Shown: positions 9,583 through 19,189 of the stretch, piece by piece
How positions within the stretch are numbered: the first letter of the stretch is position 1
Layout: every line of letters starts with the position of its first letter
NCBI RefSeq assembly: GCF_030503895.2
Contig: NZ_CP129970.2
Coordinates: 2,899,001-2,963,000 of the forward strand
Length of the DNA: 64,000 nucleotides
Reading direction: 5' to 3'
From: Marivirga arenosa
GTDB lineage: Bacteria > Bacteroidota > Bacteroidia > Cytophagales > Cyclobacteriaceae
Program-made: the position numbers and the translations under genes
The notes under the pieces: generated by a model
What the model was told of the DNA's origin: nothing
Databases searched by the model: none
Seen by the model: only the letters and a program-made list of their open reading frames with translations

Positions 9583-11538
9583 ATGGAAATCTCAACTAAT
9601 AAATTTCAGAAGTATTGTAATAGCTTAGTTTCTTATAAGAGAAGAAAAACTATTCCCGTAAAAATAGGAGACATCATTATAGGAGGTGATAATCCCATAG
9701 TTCTACAATCCATGACTACGGTTGATACAATGGATACAGAAGGCTCAATTGAGCAATCCATCAGAATGATTGATGCGGGATGTCAATTAGTAAGAATTAC
9801 AGCACCTTCCATAAAAGAAGCTGAGAATCTAAGAAATATTAAAGAGGGATTAAGAAAAAGATGTTACAATACACCTTTAGTTGCGGATATCCATTTCACA
9901 CCCAACGCAGCCGAATTAGCCGCAAAAATAGTTGAAAAGGTTAGAGTAAATCCTGGCAATTATGCCGATAAAAAGAAATTCGAAAATATAGAATATACAG
10001 ATGATAGCTATAAGGCTGAATTAGACAGGATTAAGAAACGATTTAAACCTCTTGTTCAGATTTGTAAAGAGCATGGTACTGCAATAAGAATTGGTACCAA
10101 TCATGGTTCCCTATCAGATAGAATTATGAGTCGGTATGGTGATACACCATTTGGCATGGTTGAATCCGCACTAGAATTTATAAGAATTTGTGAAGAGATG
10201 GATTTTTATGATATAGTAGTTTCTATGAAATCCAGTAACCCACAGGTAATGGTTCAAGCCTATCGTTTATTAGTTCAGAAATTGGATGAGGAAGGTTTAA
10301 AACCCTATCCTTTGCATTTGGGAGTAACAGAAGCTGGGGAAGCAGAGGATGGTAGAATTAAAAGTTCAGTTGGTATAGGTACTTTATTGGAAGATGGTTT
10401 AGGTGATACCATAAGAGTTTCATTAACAGAGGAACCAGAGGAAGAGATACCAGTTGCTAAAATATTAGCTGATCGATATTCAAACAGGGAAGGCCATGAG
10501 GAAATCCCAAGCATTGAAAATTGCCATTTCAACCCTTATGAATATGAGAAAAGACAAACAAGGCAAACAGAAAACATAGGAGGTAAAGAGGTTCCGGTTG
10601 TAATAGCTGATTTTTCAACTAAAGAAAAAATTACACCTGCATCTTTCTTTGGTGTTGGTTATAATTACTCAGTTCCTTTAGATAAATGGTCAATCTCAGA
10701 CTTTGCATGTGATTATATTTTTACAAATCATAAGAAGGTAGATTTTGAAATCCCTGGTACTTTGGGGATAATCCATTCTCATGAAACTTGGTTAAAAGAA
10801 AAAAATAAAGACAGAAGATTTCCATTTATAAAACCAGACCAATATTTAGGTGGAGTAGAAACGCATCCTTCTTTGAACTTCATTTACGCTTGTTTAAGTG
10901 ATTTGAATCAAGAATTCATCCAAAGATTAAAAAGTGATAAAACAGCGGTGCTGCTAATTGATACCTACAATAAACATGGTATGGCAGAGCAAAGAAGACT
11001 ATTCTTAGAGCTGTCTGAAAGCAATTGTGATATTCCAGTCGTAATTGGAAGAGCATACAAAGATTTACCGATTGAGTCGCTTCAACTATATTCAGCTACT
11101 GACATGGGAGGTTTGCTTATTGATGGTTTTGGTGATGGAATCTTTATTGCAGCAGAAAACTGTGGAGGAGACAAAGCTATAAATGAAACGGCTTTCAATA
11201 TATTGCAAGCAAGTAGAACTAGGATTTCTAAAACAGAATATATTTCGTGTCCTTCCTGCGGAAGAACCTTGTTTGATTTACAAGAAACAACTGCAATGAT
11301 TAGATCTAGAACTAATCATTTGAAAGGAGTGAAGATTGGGATTATGGGATGTATCGTAAATGGGCCAGGGGAAATGGCGGATGCAGATTATGGATATGTA
11401 GGTTCCGGAAAAGGAAAGATAACTTTATATAAAGGACAAGAAGTAATGAAAAGAGGGGTTCCTTTTGAAAAAGCGGTTGATGAATTAATTGATATTATTA
11501 GAGAAGATGGTAATTGGATTGAACCTGAAACTGTTTAG
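9583..11538 (+). CDS. ispG: 4-hydroxy-3-methylbut-2-enyl diphosphate synthase, long form
   Basis: IspG (GcpE) of the non-mevalonate isoprenoid pathway: it reduces MEcPP to HMBPP using a [4Fe-4S] cluster. The N-terminal TIM barrel is clear (VLQSMTTVDTMDTE, VADIHFTPNAA, HLGVTEAGEAEDG). The C-terminal cluster domain carries C556, C559 (CPSCGRT) and C590 (IMGCIVNGPGE) plus E597. Between them, about residues 300-540, lies the extra domain that distinguishes the plant, Chlamydia and Bacteroidota form (651 residues) from the roughly 370-residue E. coli form. Two small genes follow in the same direction. Confidence 0.95.
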   Translation: MEISTNKFQKYCNSLVSYKRRKTIPVKIGDIIIGGDNPIVLQSMTTVDTMDTEGSIEQSIRMIDAGCQLVRITAPSIKEAENLRNIKEGLRKRCYNTPLVADIHFTPNAAELAAKIVEKVRVNPGNYADKKKFENIEYTDDSYKAELDRIKKRFKPLVQICKEHGTAIRIGTNHGSLSDRIMSRYGDTPFGMVESALEFIRICEEMDFYDIVVSMKSSNPQVMVQAYRLLVQKLDEEGLKPYPLHLGVTEAGEAEDGRIKSSVGIGTLLEDGLGDTIRVSLTEEPEEEIPVAKILADRYSNREGHEEIPSIENCHFNPYEYEKRQTRQTENIGGKEVPVVIADFSTKEKITPASFFGVGYNYSVPLDKWSISDFACDYIFTNHKKVDFEIPGTLGIIHSHETWLKEKNKDRRFPFIKPDQYLGGVETHPSLNFIYACLSDLNQEFIQRLKSDKTAVLLIDTYNKHGMAEQRRLFLELSESNCDIPVVIGRAYKDLPIESLQLYSATDMGGLLIDGFGDGIFIAAENCGGDKAINETAFNILQASRTRISKTEYISCPSCGRTLFDLQETTAMIRSRTNHLKGVKIGIMGCIVNGPGEMADADYGYVGSGKGKITLYKGQEVMKRGVPFEKAVDELIDIIREDGNWIEPETV

Positions 11539-11570
11539 TTTGGTTACAATACCGAATTCAATAAATATTT

Positions 11571-11801
11571 ATGAAAGAGCAGAAAGATTTAGAAGATTTA
11601 AATAAAGAGACAAATCAAGATTGGAAAAGATATTTTCAATTAGGAGAAGTTACTACTTATTTTGCCAGGCTTTTTGGTAAAAAAGATCCAGATGCACCCA
11701 ATAACTTTAACCTTAAAATGATGCATGGCATTAATAAAATATCCATTGTCATGTTCCTAATTGCATTAATCATTATGGTTACTAGAGCGATCATTAGATA
11801 A
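11571..11801 (+). CDS. Small single-pass membrane protein (DUF6728-like)
   Basis: A 76-residue protein with a charged, cytosolic-looking N-terminal half (about 1-50) and one C-terminal membrane helix (IVMFLIALIIMVTRAIIR). I associate it with the Bacteroidota family DUF6728 from memory, with moderate confidence. It starts 32 bases after ispG and 39 bases before the MmcQ/YjbR gene, so the three are probably co-transcribed. Function unknown. Confidence 0.6.
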   Translation: MKEQKDLEDLNKETNQDWKRYFQLGEVTTYFARLFGKKDPDAPNNFNLKMMHGINKISIVMFLIALIIMVTRAIIR

Positions 11802-11840
11802 TTTTATCATTATTTAAAACTGAAGTTTTAATAATTAGAG

Positions 11841-12197
11841 ATGAATATTGAAGACTTTAGAGACTTCTGCCTTCAAAAATATGGGGTAACGGAAAGTTTC
11901 CCTTTTGATGAAGATACATTGGTTTTTAAAGTAATAGGGAAAATATTTGCCCTGATTGATGTTGAGCTTTTTCAAAGTGTAAACCTAAAATGTGATCCTA
12001 ATGAAGCAATAAAGTTGAGGGAAAAATACGAAGCGGTTAAACCCGGTTATCACATGAATAAAAAGCATTGGAATACAATTGAGTTTGATGGGAGTTTAAC
12101 TGATAATGAAATATATCACTGGATAAATCACAGCTACGATTTGGTTGTATCAAAACTTCCCAAAAAACTAAGAGATGAAGTAAATCAAAATAGATAA
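11841..12197 (+). CDS. MmcQ/YjbR family protein
   Basis: A 118-residue protein of the YjbR (CyaY-like fold) family. Recognisable parts are the N-terminal SFPFDEDTLVFKVIGKIFALIDVE and the closing YHMNKKHWNTIEFDGSLTDNEIYHWINHSYDLVVSKLP. Members are often labelled DNA-binding, but their biochemical role is not settled. Its last 13 bases overlap the end of the convergent OmpA-family gene. Confidence 0.8.
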   Translation: MNIEDFRDFCLQKYGVTESFPFDEDTLVFKVIGKIFALIDVELFQSVNLKCDPNEAIKLREKYEAVKPGYHMNKKHWNTIEFDGSLTDNEIYHWINHSYDLVVSKLPKKLRDEVNQNR

Positions 12198-13759
12198 AAT
12201 TCTACTCTTCTATTTAATTCTCTACCTTCAAATTCATCATCATTAGTTGCAATTGGCCTTTCTTTACCTTCACAACTAATTTCAATTCTGTATTGATTTA
12301 TTCCACGTTCGATTAATGCTTCCTTCACATTATTAGATCTTTTACATGATAAGTCTATATTAATATCCTCACCTCCAATTGCATCAGTATGTCCTTCAAG
12401 TAAGATTTTTAATTGAGGTTTCTCCTCAAGAATAGCAGTAATTTCATCTAATAACATGTCGAATTTACTTAGAACTTTTTCGGAGTCAAATTTGAAATAA
12501 ATATTTCTATTGATTTTTTGACCTTTTGCACCAGCGTCAATCAAATTAATCTCTTCATCCTCACCAAAACCTAATTTATTACCTAAAGTCGATAGAAACC
12601 CTTTATTATTTCTCTCTTGTTCTTTTACATAATCCATCTCTCTGTCAATTTTAACGGAAATAGGAACTGGATTTTCAGCAATTACCTCTTCTGTTTCCAC
12701 AGGCGGTTGTTGCACTTCATCAGTTTTGGTAATTTCTTCCTGAGTATCATTGGAAGTTTCATCAAGGTTATTTTCAGTTAAACTAGTTTCTGCTTCTGGC
12801 TCTTGGATTGGTTTTTCCTGTTTTGTAACAGGAGGAGGGGCTGGCTTATTTTGTTTTCTTTCTTTTGCTGCGGTTATTTTATTTTTTATTTCATCTGAAA
12901 GTGTCGCTCTCCATATATTTCTATTAGATGCTCCTGGAGGGTAAGAATCATAATATAAATAGTTAAAGCTTGGATCAATAGAAACATATGTTTCTTCAAA
13001 TTTAGTATTAATTACATTTCCTAAGTTTTCAGGTTCAGACCAATCGTCCCAGCCTCCTGTTCTATGTGACATGAATAAGTCTGCAGATCCTTGTCCACCA
13101 TGGCCATAACTAGCAAAAAAGATAGTGTATCCGTCATTCGTTAGGAAAGGAGCAAAGTCAGCTTTTTCACTATTCAATGCTTTCCCCATGGATTTAGGTG
13201 TGGTAAATCTACCTGTTGTTTCATCATAAATGCTGAAATATAAATCCTGATCTCCTTCAGTATCGCTTCTTTCAACCGCCATGATGATAATGTTGTTTTT
13301 AAAGTTGTAGTCGTAGTCTACATAATTACTTTTATTGTAAAATCCATCTATTGGCAGTTCAATAGGGTCTGATTTTCCTTTTTTAAATAATGCTAATTCT
13401 GAGTTAATTCCTTTGTATCTAGAATTAACAAAAATCAAAGAATCATCATTTTTGCTAGCTCTCACTAAATCATTTGGGCGTTTATCATTATATTTCTCTC
13501 CCATGTTTTTGGGTTTGGTCCATATGCCACGAGAATCCAATTGACTAACCCATACATCTTGAAAGTCTTTATCTCCTCTGATGTTTTCAGGATGAAATCT
13601 TCGGGTTAGGTATATTTTTTTTCCATCATCAGAAATTACTGGCCGTACATCTTGGGTACTACTATTTACCGAACCTGGCAGGCCTTCAGTCGTGATTTTA
13701 TCTTGAGTAAAAGCGAAAAAAGGAAGTAATATATATGTAGCGATTAAAAAGAGTCTCAA
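12185..13759 (-). CDS. OmpA-family outer-membrane protein with PD40 repeats
   Basis: A signal peptide (about 1-19, ending FAFTQ) is followed by WD40-like/PD40 beta-propeller repeats to about 290 (DGKKIYLTRRF, NDGYTIFFASYGHGG, DPSFNYLYYDSYPP). A low-complexity Pro/Glu/Thr linker covers about 295-375, and an OmpA peptidoglycan-binding domain covers 405-524 (YFKFDSEKVLSKF, LEGHTDAIGGEDIN, ELNRRVEF). It probably links outer membrane and cell wall, a common Bacteroidota design. The start is TTG at 13759: there is an in-frame stop just upstream and no ATG in the signal region. Confidence 0.85.
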   Translation of the reverse strand: MRLFLIATYILLPFFAFTQDKITTEGLPGSVNSSTQDVRPVISDDGKKIYLTRRFHPENIRGDKDFQDVWVSQLDSRGIWTKPKNMGEKYNDKRPNDLVRASKNDDSLIFVNSRYKGINSELALFKKGKSDPIELPIDGFYNKSNYVDYDYNFKNNIIIMAVERSDTEGDQDLYFSIYDETTGRFTTPKSMGKALNSEKADFAPFLTNDGYTIFFASYGHGGQGSADLFMSHRTGGWDDWSEPENLGNVINTKFEETYVSIDPSFNYLYYDSYPPGASNRNIWRATLSDEIKNKITAAKERKQNKPAPPPVTKQEKPIQEPEAETSLTENNLDETSNDTQEEITKTDEVQQPPVETEEVIAENPVPISVKIDREMDYVKEQERNNKGFLSTLGNKLGFGEDEEINLIDAGAKGQKINRNIYFKFDSEKVLSKFDMLLDEITAILEEKPQLKILLEGHTDAIGGEDINIDLSCKRSNNVKEALIERGINQYRIEISCEGKERPIATNDDEFEGRELNRRVEFYLF

Positions 13760-14057
13760 TAATTATCGTGTTAAAGTCAAATCAACTATTCGAATTTTAT
13801 TACATTTATAAAAAAAAGGAAAATTTATGGAATGAAATAAGTTTTTTCGATAAACCTATACTTATAGGTCATGAATTTAGCTTTTCATCCACTAAAACCA
13901 TCAAATTTTCATTAATATGAACTTTTGTACAATTCTAATGCATGAACAGTACATAATTTTCGACAATTGAATAGTAATTAATACTGTAAGTTCATATCAA
14001 GATTGTTTCCATTCTAATAAATATATTTTAATTTGCATTTTATTTATATTAATAACA
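13760..14057. other. Intergenic region between divergent genes
   Basis: About 300 AT-rich bases between the OmpA gene (minus) and the SGNH hydrolase gene (plus). It must hold both promoters. I see no full TTG/TAnnTTTG match on either strand, no convincing hairpin and no credible small gene. Confidence 0.5.
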
Positions 14058-14744
14058 ATGAAAATCATTAAATCAGCCCTTATCGTATTTATAGTATTTT
14101 CGATTAGCATGAAATCAATGTCACAAGATAAATATTCCTATTTAGCATTAGGTGATTCCTACACTATTGGTGAGTTAGTTGAAGAAGAAGAAAGATGGCC
14201 AGTTGTGCTTTCCAAAAAACTTAATGATCGTGGGATTGAAATAGAAGTGGAAAAAATAATAGCGACCACTGGATGGACAACGGATGAATTAATAGAGGCG
14301 ATCAATAAAGATAAATCATTAGAAAACACTACTTATGATATTGTTAGTCTTCTTATTGGTGTTAATAATCAATATAGAGGTTATGGGATAATTCAATATG
14401 AAGAAGAGTTTGAAGAGTTATTAAAGAAAGCGATCACTTTAGCAGACAAGAAAGCTAAAAATGTATTCGTTGTAAGTATTCCAGATTATGGAGTTACTCC
14501 TTTTGTTAAAAATAATAATAAAAATGGAGCTATAATTGCTAAAGAACTTAAAAAATACAATAAGGTTGCAAGAAACATATGTGAAGAATACGGTGTCGAG
14601 TTTTTTGATATAACTCCCTTATCTTTAAAGGCTATTTGGAATACAGATTATGTTGCTAAAGATGATTTACATCCATCAGCCAAAATGTATGAAGAATGGG
14701 CGGATTATATTGAACCTGGTTTGTATCAGCTATTAAATAAATAA
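14058..14744 (+). CDS. Secreted SGNH/GDSL-family hydrolase
   Basis: A signal peptide (about 1-22, ending SMSQ) precedes a compact SGNH esterase domain. Block I is LALGDSYTIGE with nucleophile S34; block III contains IGVNNQYRG near 98-106; block V is DLHPSAKMY with D203 and H205. Family members hydrolyse ester bonds in lipids, acetylated sugars or small esters; the substrate is unknown. Its stop overlaps the next gene's ATG by one base (TAATG), so the two are translationally coupled. Confidence 0.85.
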   Translation: MKIIKSALIVFIVFSISMKSMSQDKYSYLALGDSYTIGELVEEEERWPVVLSKKLNDRGIEIEVEKIIATTGWTTDELIEAINKDKSLENTTYDIVSLLIGVNNQYRGYGIIQYEEEFEELLKKAITLADKKAKNVFVVSIPDYGVTPFVKNNNKNGAIIAKELKKYNKVARNICEEYGVEFFDITPLSLKAIWNTDYVAKDDLHPSAKMYEEWADYIEPGLYQLLNK

Positions 14745-15406
14745 TGAAGAAGTATATCCCTATATTTTTTATCCTAGTTTTTGTCTTTACGGCTTGTAAA
14801 GATAAAATGGTATGTGCTGCATTTCAGAGTAGCTACATTCTAGATGAGGAAGAACAAAGGAAGAGATTTTCCTTGTTTCAAGGGGATTCTTTGGTTTTAA
14901 CAGCTTCAACATCTACAGGTCACTATAAAACCAATATCTATGGTATTTCTGAAAAGAAATACGGCTATTGGAAGGAACAAGGATTGCTACAAGTCGATCA
15001 GAAGAATGTATATAGCGAAGAGGTTGATTCATTATTAAATGTGAGTGAAAATGGATTGCCTGAAATTGCTGAAGGGGGAGATGCTCCAGAAAAAGTGCCT
15101 TTTACACCTGAATTAGATTCTGCACAGTTGGCACAAGGTGCTGATCCCTGGGATAATACAAAACGCTTTCACTACAATGTTGATTTTGTGAATTATATGT
15201 TATTAGTAGGAAATGATATTCTAATTCAACAATCTGCTGAAAGAGACTCAGCGCAAGCCAAACAAGAAAAGAGATTAGAAGGAGGTAAGGGAAATCAACA
15301 GGCAAGTGATTCAACCTCAAATGATAAGAAAAAAATATTCGGGAATCTGTTCAATAAAAAGGATAAGAAAGAAAATCAATCTGAACAGAAAAATGAAGAA
15401 AATTAA
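14744..15406 (+). CDS. Putative lipoprotein with charged C-terminal tail
   Basis: A lipoprotein signal (MKKYIPIFFILVFVFTAC) has its lipid-accepting cysteine at residue 18. The middle, about 25-165, looks like a small beta-rich domain and includes FHYNVDFVNYMLLVGNDILIQQ. The last 50 residues are highly charged (QAKQEKRLEGGKGNQ... KKDKKENQSEQKNEEN) and probably disordered. I do not recognise the family. The TAATG junction with the SGNH hydrolase gene suggests that the two products act together at the envelope. A strong terminator follows. Confidence 0.65.
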   Translation: MKKYIPIFFILVFVFTACKDKMVCAAFQSSYILDEEEQRKRFSLFQGDSLVLTASTSTGHYKTNIYGISEKKYGYWKEQGLLQVDQKNVYSEEVDSLLNVSENGLPEIAEGGDAPEKVPFTPELDSAQLAQGADPWDNTKRFHYNVDFVNYMLLVGNDILIQQSAERDSAQAKQEKRLEGGKGNQQASDSTSNDKKKIFGNLFNKKDKKENQSEQKNEEN

Positions 15407-15437
15407 AAGCTGTTTCATTATTGAAACAGCTTTTTTT
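15405..15437. terminator. Terminator shared by convergent genes
   Basis: A perfect 13-bp stem (AAAAGCTGTTTCA / TGAAACAGCTTTT) with a 4-base loop runs into a T tract on the plus strand, between the lipoprotein gene and the convergent methyltransferase gene. It may serve both. Confidence 0.85.
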
Positions 15438-15438
15438 A

Positions 15439-16191
15439 TTATCTATTAGGCTCAGTTCTTAATAATGAAGATTTCTTCAAAGCCTTTAACACTAAATATA
15501 AAATGATTGAAATGCCTGCTGCAATCAATAAATAATTATTAAAATTTTTAGATCCTTTTAATAACTCCCCAGCAATATCAAATGCTGCAAATATTATAAA
15601 TATTGCTGCAAACCCATTTTTTTCCTTTTTTAGAACCTTTTTCCAACTGTATGGTAAATTAGGTTTTACAAAGTTCTTAAATGAAGGAATGAATGCAGGT
15701 GTTTTTTCTGCCCATTTTAAATAAGTTTCTCCAAATTTTCTCCTTAAGAATTGTTCTTCAGCGAACATAATTCTTTCATAATACACCCAATAGAATAATA
15801 TGAAGGCAATATTGAACCATATATTTTCTGTTAAAAGAGCAGGTCCAAACCACATGAAAAAATTGCCAACATATAACGGATGTCGAACAGTAGAATAAAT
15901 CCCCGTTGTATTTAATGAATCTGCTAGTTGTTTTTCGGTGTTTCTTCCAGAAGTGTTTTTTGGAGTATGACCGACCGTGTATGCTCTTATGTATTGACCA
16001 AATAAACTAACAGCGATACAGAATATTAAATAATAAGATTTTATTTGTGAATCTTGAATTATGAATGTTTCAGGGTTTAAAACAGAATAAAGATATACTG
16101 CTAAACCAATCAATAATATTAATACAGGTAAAGTTCCTCTGTATTTGAATAACCAAACTCCTTGTTTTTCAAATTCTTCTTGTAAAGCCAT
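15439..16191 (-). CDS. Integral-membrane methyltransferase, ICMT/PEMT-like
   Basis: A 250-residue multi-pass inner-membrane protein with hydrophobic segments near 18-35, 50-67, 105-140 and 192-235. The central region has the isoprenylcysteine-methyltransferase/phospholipid-methyltransferase signature: GIYSTVRHPLYVGNFFMWFG (about 91-110), then YYERIMFAEEQFLRRKFGETYLKWAEKTPAFIP. These enzymes put methyl groups from SAM on lipid-linked acceptors; Leptospira LmtA, which methylates the lipid A phosphate, belongs to this superfamily and is one possible analogue. The real acceptor here is unknown. Confidence 0.7.
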   Translation of the reverse strand: MALQEEFEKQGVWLFKYRGTLPVLILLIGLAVYLYSVLNPETFIIQDSQIKSYYLIFCIAVSLFGQYIRAYTVGHTPKNTSGRNTEKQLADSLNTTGIYSTVRHPLYVGNFFMWFGPALLTENIWFNIAFILFYWVYYERIMFAEEQFLRRKFGETYLKWAEKTPAFIPSFKNFVKPNLPYSWKKVLKKEKNGFAAIFIIFAAFDIAGELLKGSKNFNNYLLIAAGISIILYLVLKALKKSSLLRTEPNR

Positions 16192-16349
16192 TAATTGTTT
16201 ATATCAAAATTTATGGTCGCAAAGTAACTACTAAATCGTGAAATAATTAAGCCAATTAAGAGAAAAAGACAATTGTTTTCAATTTTCTCAATAAGTATAC
16301 AGAATTAAAGTAAATTCATCTTATTTTTAGCTTATAAAATCGCACTAAA

Positions 16350-16892
16350 ATGAAACATAAATTACTAATACTTTCCCTATTAATATCTTTAAGTTACTCC
16401 AGTATATTAGCTCAAGAAGCACAACATCCTATTGTGAAAGGATATGGTGGTATTTATGAAATTGAGGATCCTGTTGAATTAGTTCAGCCCGATAAAGAAT
16501 ATAAGATTCTTATTGAATTAGTATCTGAAAATAAAAATCCTGAAGAACATTCCTTTTGGATCAATAATGTTGCTCGCTTAATGAATTTACATGGAATTCA
16601 AGGAGTGCCAAAAGAAAATTTGAAAGTAAAGGTAGTAGTTCATGGACCTGCAGTATTAGATATTTTATCAAACGGTAATTATTTCGAAAAATTTAGAATT
16701 GCAAAAAATCCTAATATTCCAGTTTTGGAAGCTCTGGATGAGGCCGGTGCTGAAGTGATTGTGTGCGGTCAATCTTTATTGGCTCGGGATTTAGCAAGAG
16801 ATGAAATATGGTCTAAAACTAAAGTGGCTACATCCGCACTCACTACAATTTCTAAAAATGTTTCAGAGGGCTATGTACTCTTTAAGTTTTAA
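16350..16892 (+). CDS. Periplasmic DsrE-family protein
   Basis: A signal peptide (about 1-21, ending SILAQ) is followed by a DsrE/DsrF-like alpha/beta domain (KIVVHGPAVLDILSN-like at about 89-104, then LDEAGAEVIVCGQSLLARD near 127-145). C139 occupies the loop where sulfur-transfer relatives keep an active cysteine, so sulfur relay is conceivable but unproven. Secreted single-domain members are common in Bacteroidota. Its stop codon abuts the stop of the convergent DUF5916 gene with no spacer. Confidence 0.75.
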   Translation: MKHKLLILSLLISLSYSSILAQEAQHPIVKGYGGIYEIEDPVELVQPDKEYKILIELVSENKNPEEHSFWINNVARLMNLHGIQGVPKENLKVKVVVHGPAVLDILSNGNYFEKFRIAKNPNIPVLEALDEAGAEVIVCGQSLLARDLARDEIWSKTKVATSALTTISKNVSEGYVLFKF

Positions 16893-19175
16893 CTAAAGGT
16901 TAAACCAATAATTAAGTTTTAAAACGATGGCTCTGCTTTTTGTGTCCTCACCAGGTACAAAATCTATCGGGCCACCAGGGGCAAAGTTTTCTGTATAAAC
17001 GAGGAAGACATCTGAAACCGGTGCAAATCTCCACTGGAATCTTAAATTATAGTTTACATTATCGAATCGGTTATTGTATTGAGCAAATCCTGTGAAAAAT
17101 ACTTTGTCCGTCATAGTAAAGTCAAGCCTTGGACCTAGGAGATAAAAGTTAGCATTTTCAAAGCCTTCAGAGAGTTGAATTGCATTGTAATCATAAGTAA
17201 TAGCAAATGAACCGTAAGGTTGGAATCTATATGCTAACTGACCTCCTGCATTAAAACGAGTTCCTGTGTAGAATCCACCATAGGTAAGAGATCCGTCTAT
17301 ATTTAAAAGTTTTCTTCTATCAGATTGATAATTTAATCTCATGGAATTCCAATTGTAATCACTTCCCTGCGGTAAAATTCTATTTCCTATTGGAGCAATA
17401 GGGTTAAAATCAAAGAACATATATTGGTATGTTCTTGACCATTGTGCGGAAATGGAAGATGTATTGGTAAAGGATACACCATAATCTACACTGAAAGATC
17501 GATCAGTATTTTTCGAAAAATCATTATTGTAAGTGTAAGATATATCAAAGCTTATTTCTTGGTTTATAATAGCATCACTTTTGGGGTAATGAATGTATTT
17601 GGGACTAAAAGATCCCTGATTATATCCCACTCTTGGTACAAATCCCATTTCTGCATTAAAACCATCTCCAATAGCTGTGTGTACCCATCTTATTGAAAAA
17701 TTTCTTTCTTGGTATCTTAAAAATGCTCCATGGTTATAGGTATTATCATCATTCCAGGTATCGAATGATTTTTGATAATAAAAGTCACCTGCCCAGCGCG
17801 TGTCTTCAGAGAATAAATTATATTCTAAGCCTACAACTCTATTGTAACTCTTGAATTCTACAGTTGTGTCTGAATTTTGAACTATCCTTCTGGCTACTGT
17901 AGGGTTATAAGAACTGAATTCTCTACTTTTATCTATATTTATATTTTGCTTGTTCGCAAAAACGAATGCCACATTTGATCTACTAAATATATTTTGTTGC
18001 AATGCCAAAACACTATAATTTTGAAAAGGTATACCTAATTCATTATTTTCAGCAGTACTCATGTTTAGTAAACCTAGCCTTAGTTTTTCATTTAATTTCC
18101 CACTTAATCTGGCTCCACCTACTATAGGTACCTGTCTAGTTCTTCCTAATGTATCGGTACTAATTCCTATCCTTCTTGAGAAAAATGCTCTGCTTTGAGG
18201 GAAGCCAAATTTGCTAAAAAGGTCTGCATTTTCCAGAAAGAATTGTCTTCTCTCTGGAAAGCTCACTTCAAATCGACTTAAATTTATGACTTGCCTATCA
18301 ACTTCAACTTGTGAGAAATCTGGATTAACCGTTAAATCAAGATTTAAGCCAGGAGTAATTCCAATTTTAGCATCGAAACCAGCATTCGCTTTTTTAGAAT
18401 AATTGGTTTCATTGGCTGCATAATTCCTTGATAAATCTCCCAATACATAAGGAATGAAGGATATATTACTACCTGTTTTTGGAGGATCCTCTGGCCACAA
18501 TACTTTACCACTAAATGTAAGGGCGGAAGGTGTATATTGTTGTTCTACTGCTATCCAGCTACTTCTTTCATTTCTTTTTAAATGATTTCTAAAAAATTGG
18601 ATATTCCAATTTCGATTACCTTCTGCATATCTGATAGATTTAAATGGAATAGCGATTTCAGCTATCCATCTATCATCATATTTCTTTACATTTGAACTCC
18701 ATTTGTTATCCCAATCTTCATTAACATTTGTTCCTTCATCTATAGTACCCTCTCTTTGGACACCGTAAGGTGTTATTCCAAATGAAAAGCCATTAGTGAA
18801 ATCATTATAAGGGTCTATATATATGCTGAAATTTTCATTTAAGGGCCAGTCCCAATCTCTTCTTAAGGATTGTACTACATAGCCGTCCTGTCCATCAAAA
18901 CAAGTAATGGCAAAATAGAAGTTTTCATTATCGTAGGTCATTCTTACTTCCGATTCCAATTCCGCAGATCTATTATCATCTGGAATTACCATATAAAAAT
19001 CAGTAGCTACTTCTGTTTCTTGCCAGATTAATTCATTCAAAATTCCATCAAGTACAATCTTCTCAGTTGTTTTTTGAAGGTTATAAACTGTTTCCTGAGC
19101 TACATTTTGAGCAAAGGAAGTAATTATTGAGGCAAAGAAAAATGCAATAGTAAGATATATTGATCGTACATTCAT
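16893..19175 (-). CDS. DUF5916 outer-membrane protein with CBM9-like domain
   Basis: A secreted 760-residue protein: signal peptide (MNVRSIYLTIAFFFASIITSFAQ), a CBM9-like beta-sandwich domain at about 35-215 (KIVLDGILNELIWQE, YFAITCFDGQ), then a long beta-strand-rich region ending in an aromatic-terminated strand (LKLNYWFNL), the picture of a DUF5916 outer-membrane barrel. FPERRQFFLENADLF is a typical family motif. Function is not established; a role in glycan or peptide handling is often proposed. I start at ATG 19175, because the frame's earlier start at 19184 would be TTG and adds only three residues. Confidence 0.8.
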   Translation of the reverse strand: MNVRSIYLTIAFFFASIITSFAQNVAQETVYNLQKTTEKIVLDGILNELIWQETEVATDFYMVIPDDNRSAELESEVRMTYDNENFYFAITCFDGQDGYVVQSLRRDWDWPLNENFSIYIDPYNDFTNGFSFGITPYGVQREGTIDEGTNVNEDWDNKWSSNVKKYDDRWIAEIAIPFKSIRYAEGNRNWNIQFFRNHLKRNERSSWIAVEQQYTPSALTFSGKVLWPEDPPKTGSNISFIPYVLGDLSRNYAANETNYSKKANAGFDAKIGITPGLNLDLTVNPDFSQVEVDRQVINLSRFEVSFPERRQFFLENADLFSKFGFPQSRAFFSRRIGISTDTLGRTRQVPIVGGARLSGKLNEKLRLGLLNMSTAENNELGIPFQNYSVLALQQNIFSRSNVAFVFANKQNINIDKSREFSSYNPTVARRIVQNSDTTVEFKSYNRVVGLEYNLFSEDTRWAGDFYYQKSFDTWNDDNTYNHGAFLRYQERNFSIRWVHTAIGDGFNAEMGFVPRVGYNQGSFSPKYIHYPKSDAIINQEISFDISYTYNNDFSKNTDRSFSVDYGVSFTNTSSISAQWSRTYQYMFFDFNPIAPIGNRILPQGSDYNWNSMRLNYQSDRRKLLNIDGSLTYGGFYTGTRFNAGGQLAYRFQPYGSFAITYDYNAIQLSEGFENANFYLLGPRLDFTMTDKVFFTGFAQYNNRFDNVNYNLRFQWRFAPVSDVFLVYTENFAPGGPIDFVPGEDTKSRAIVLKLNYWFNL

Positions 19176-19189
19176 AAGAGGCAATACTA

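Noticed and set aside
19176-19184. TTG start three codons before the DUF5916 ATG
   Set aside because: The ATG at 19175 gives a cleaner signal peptide; the gain is three residues only.
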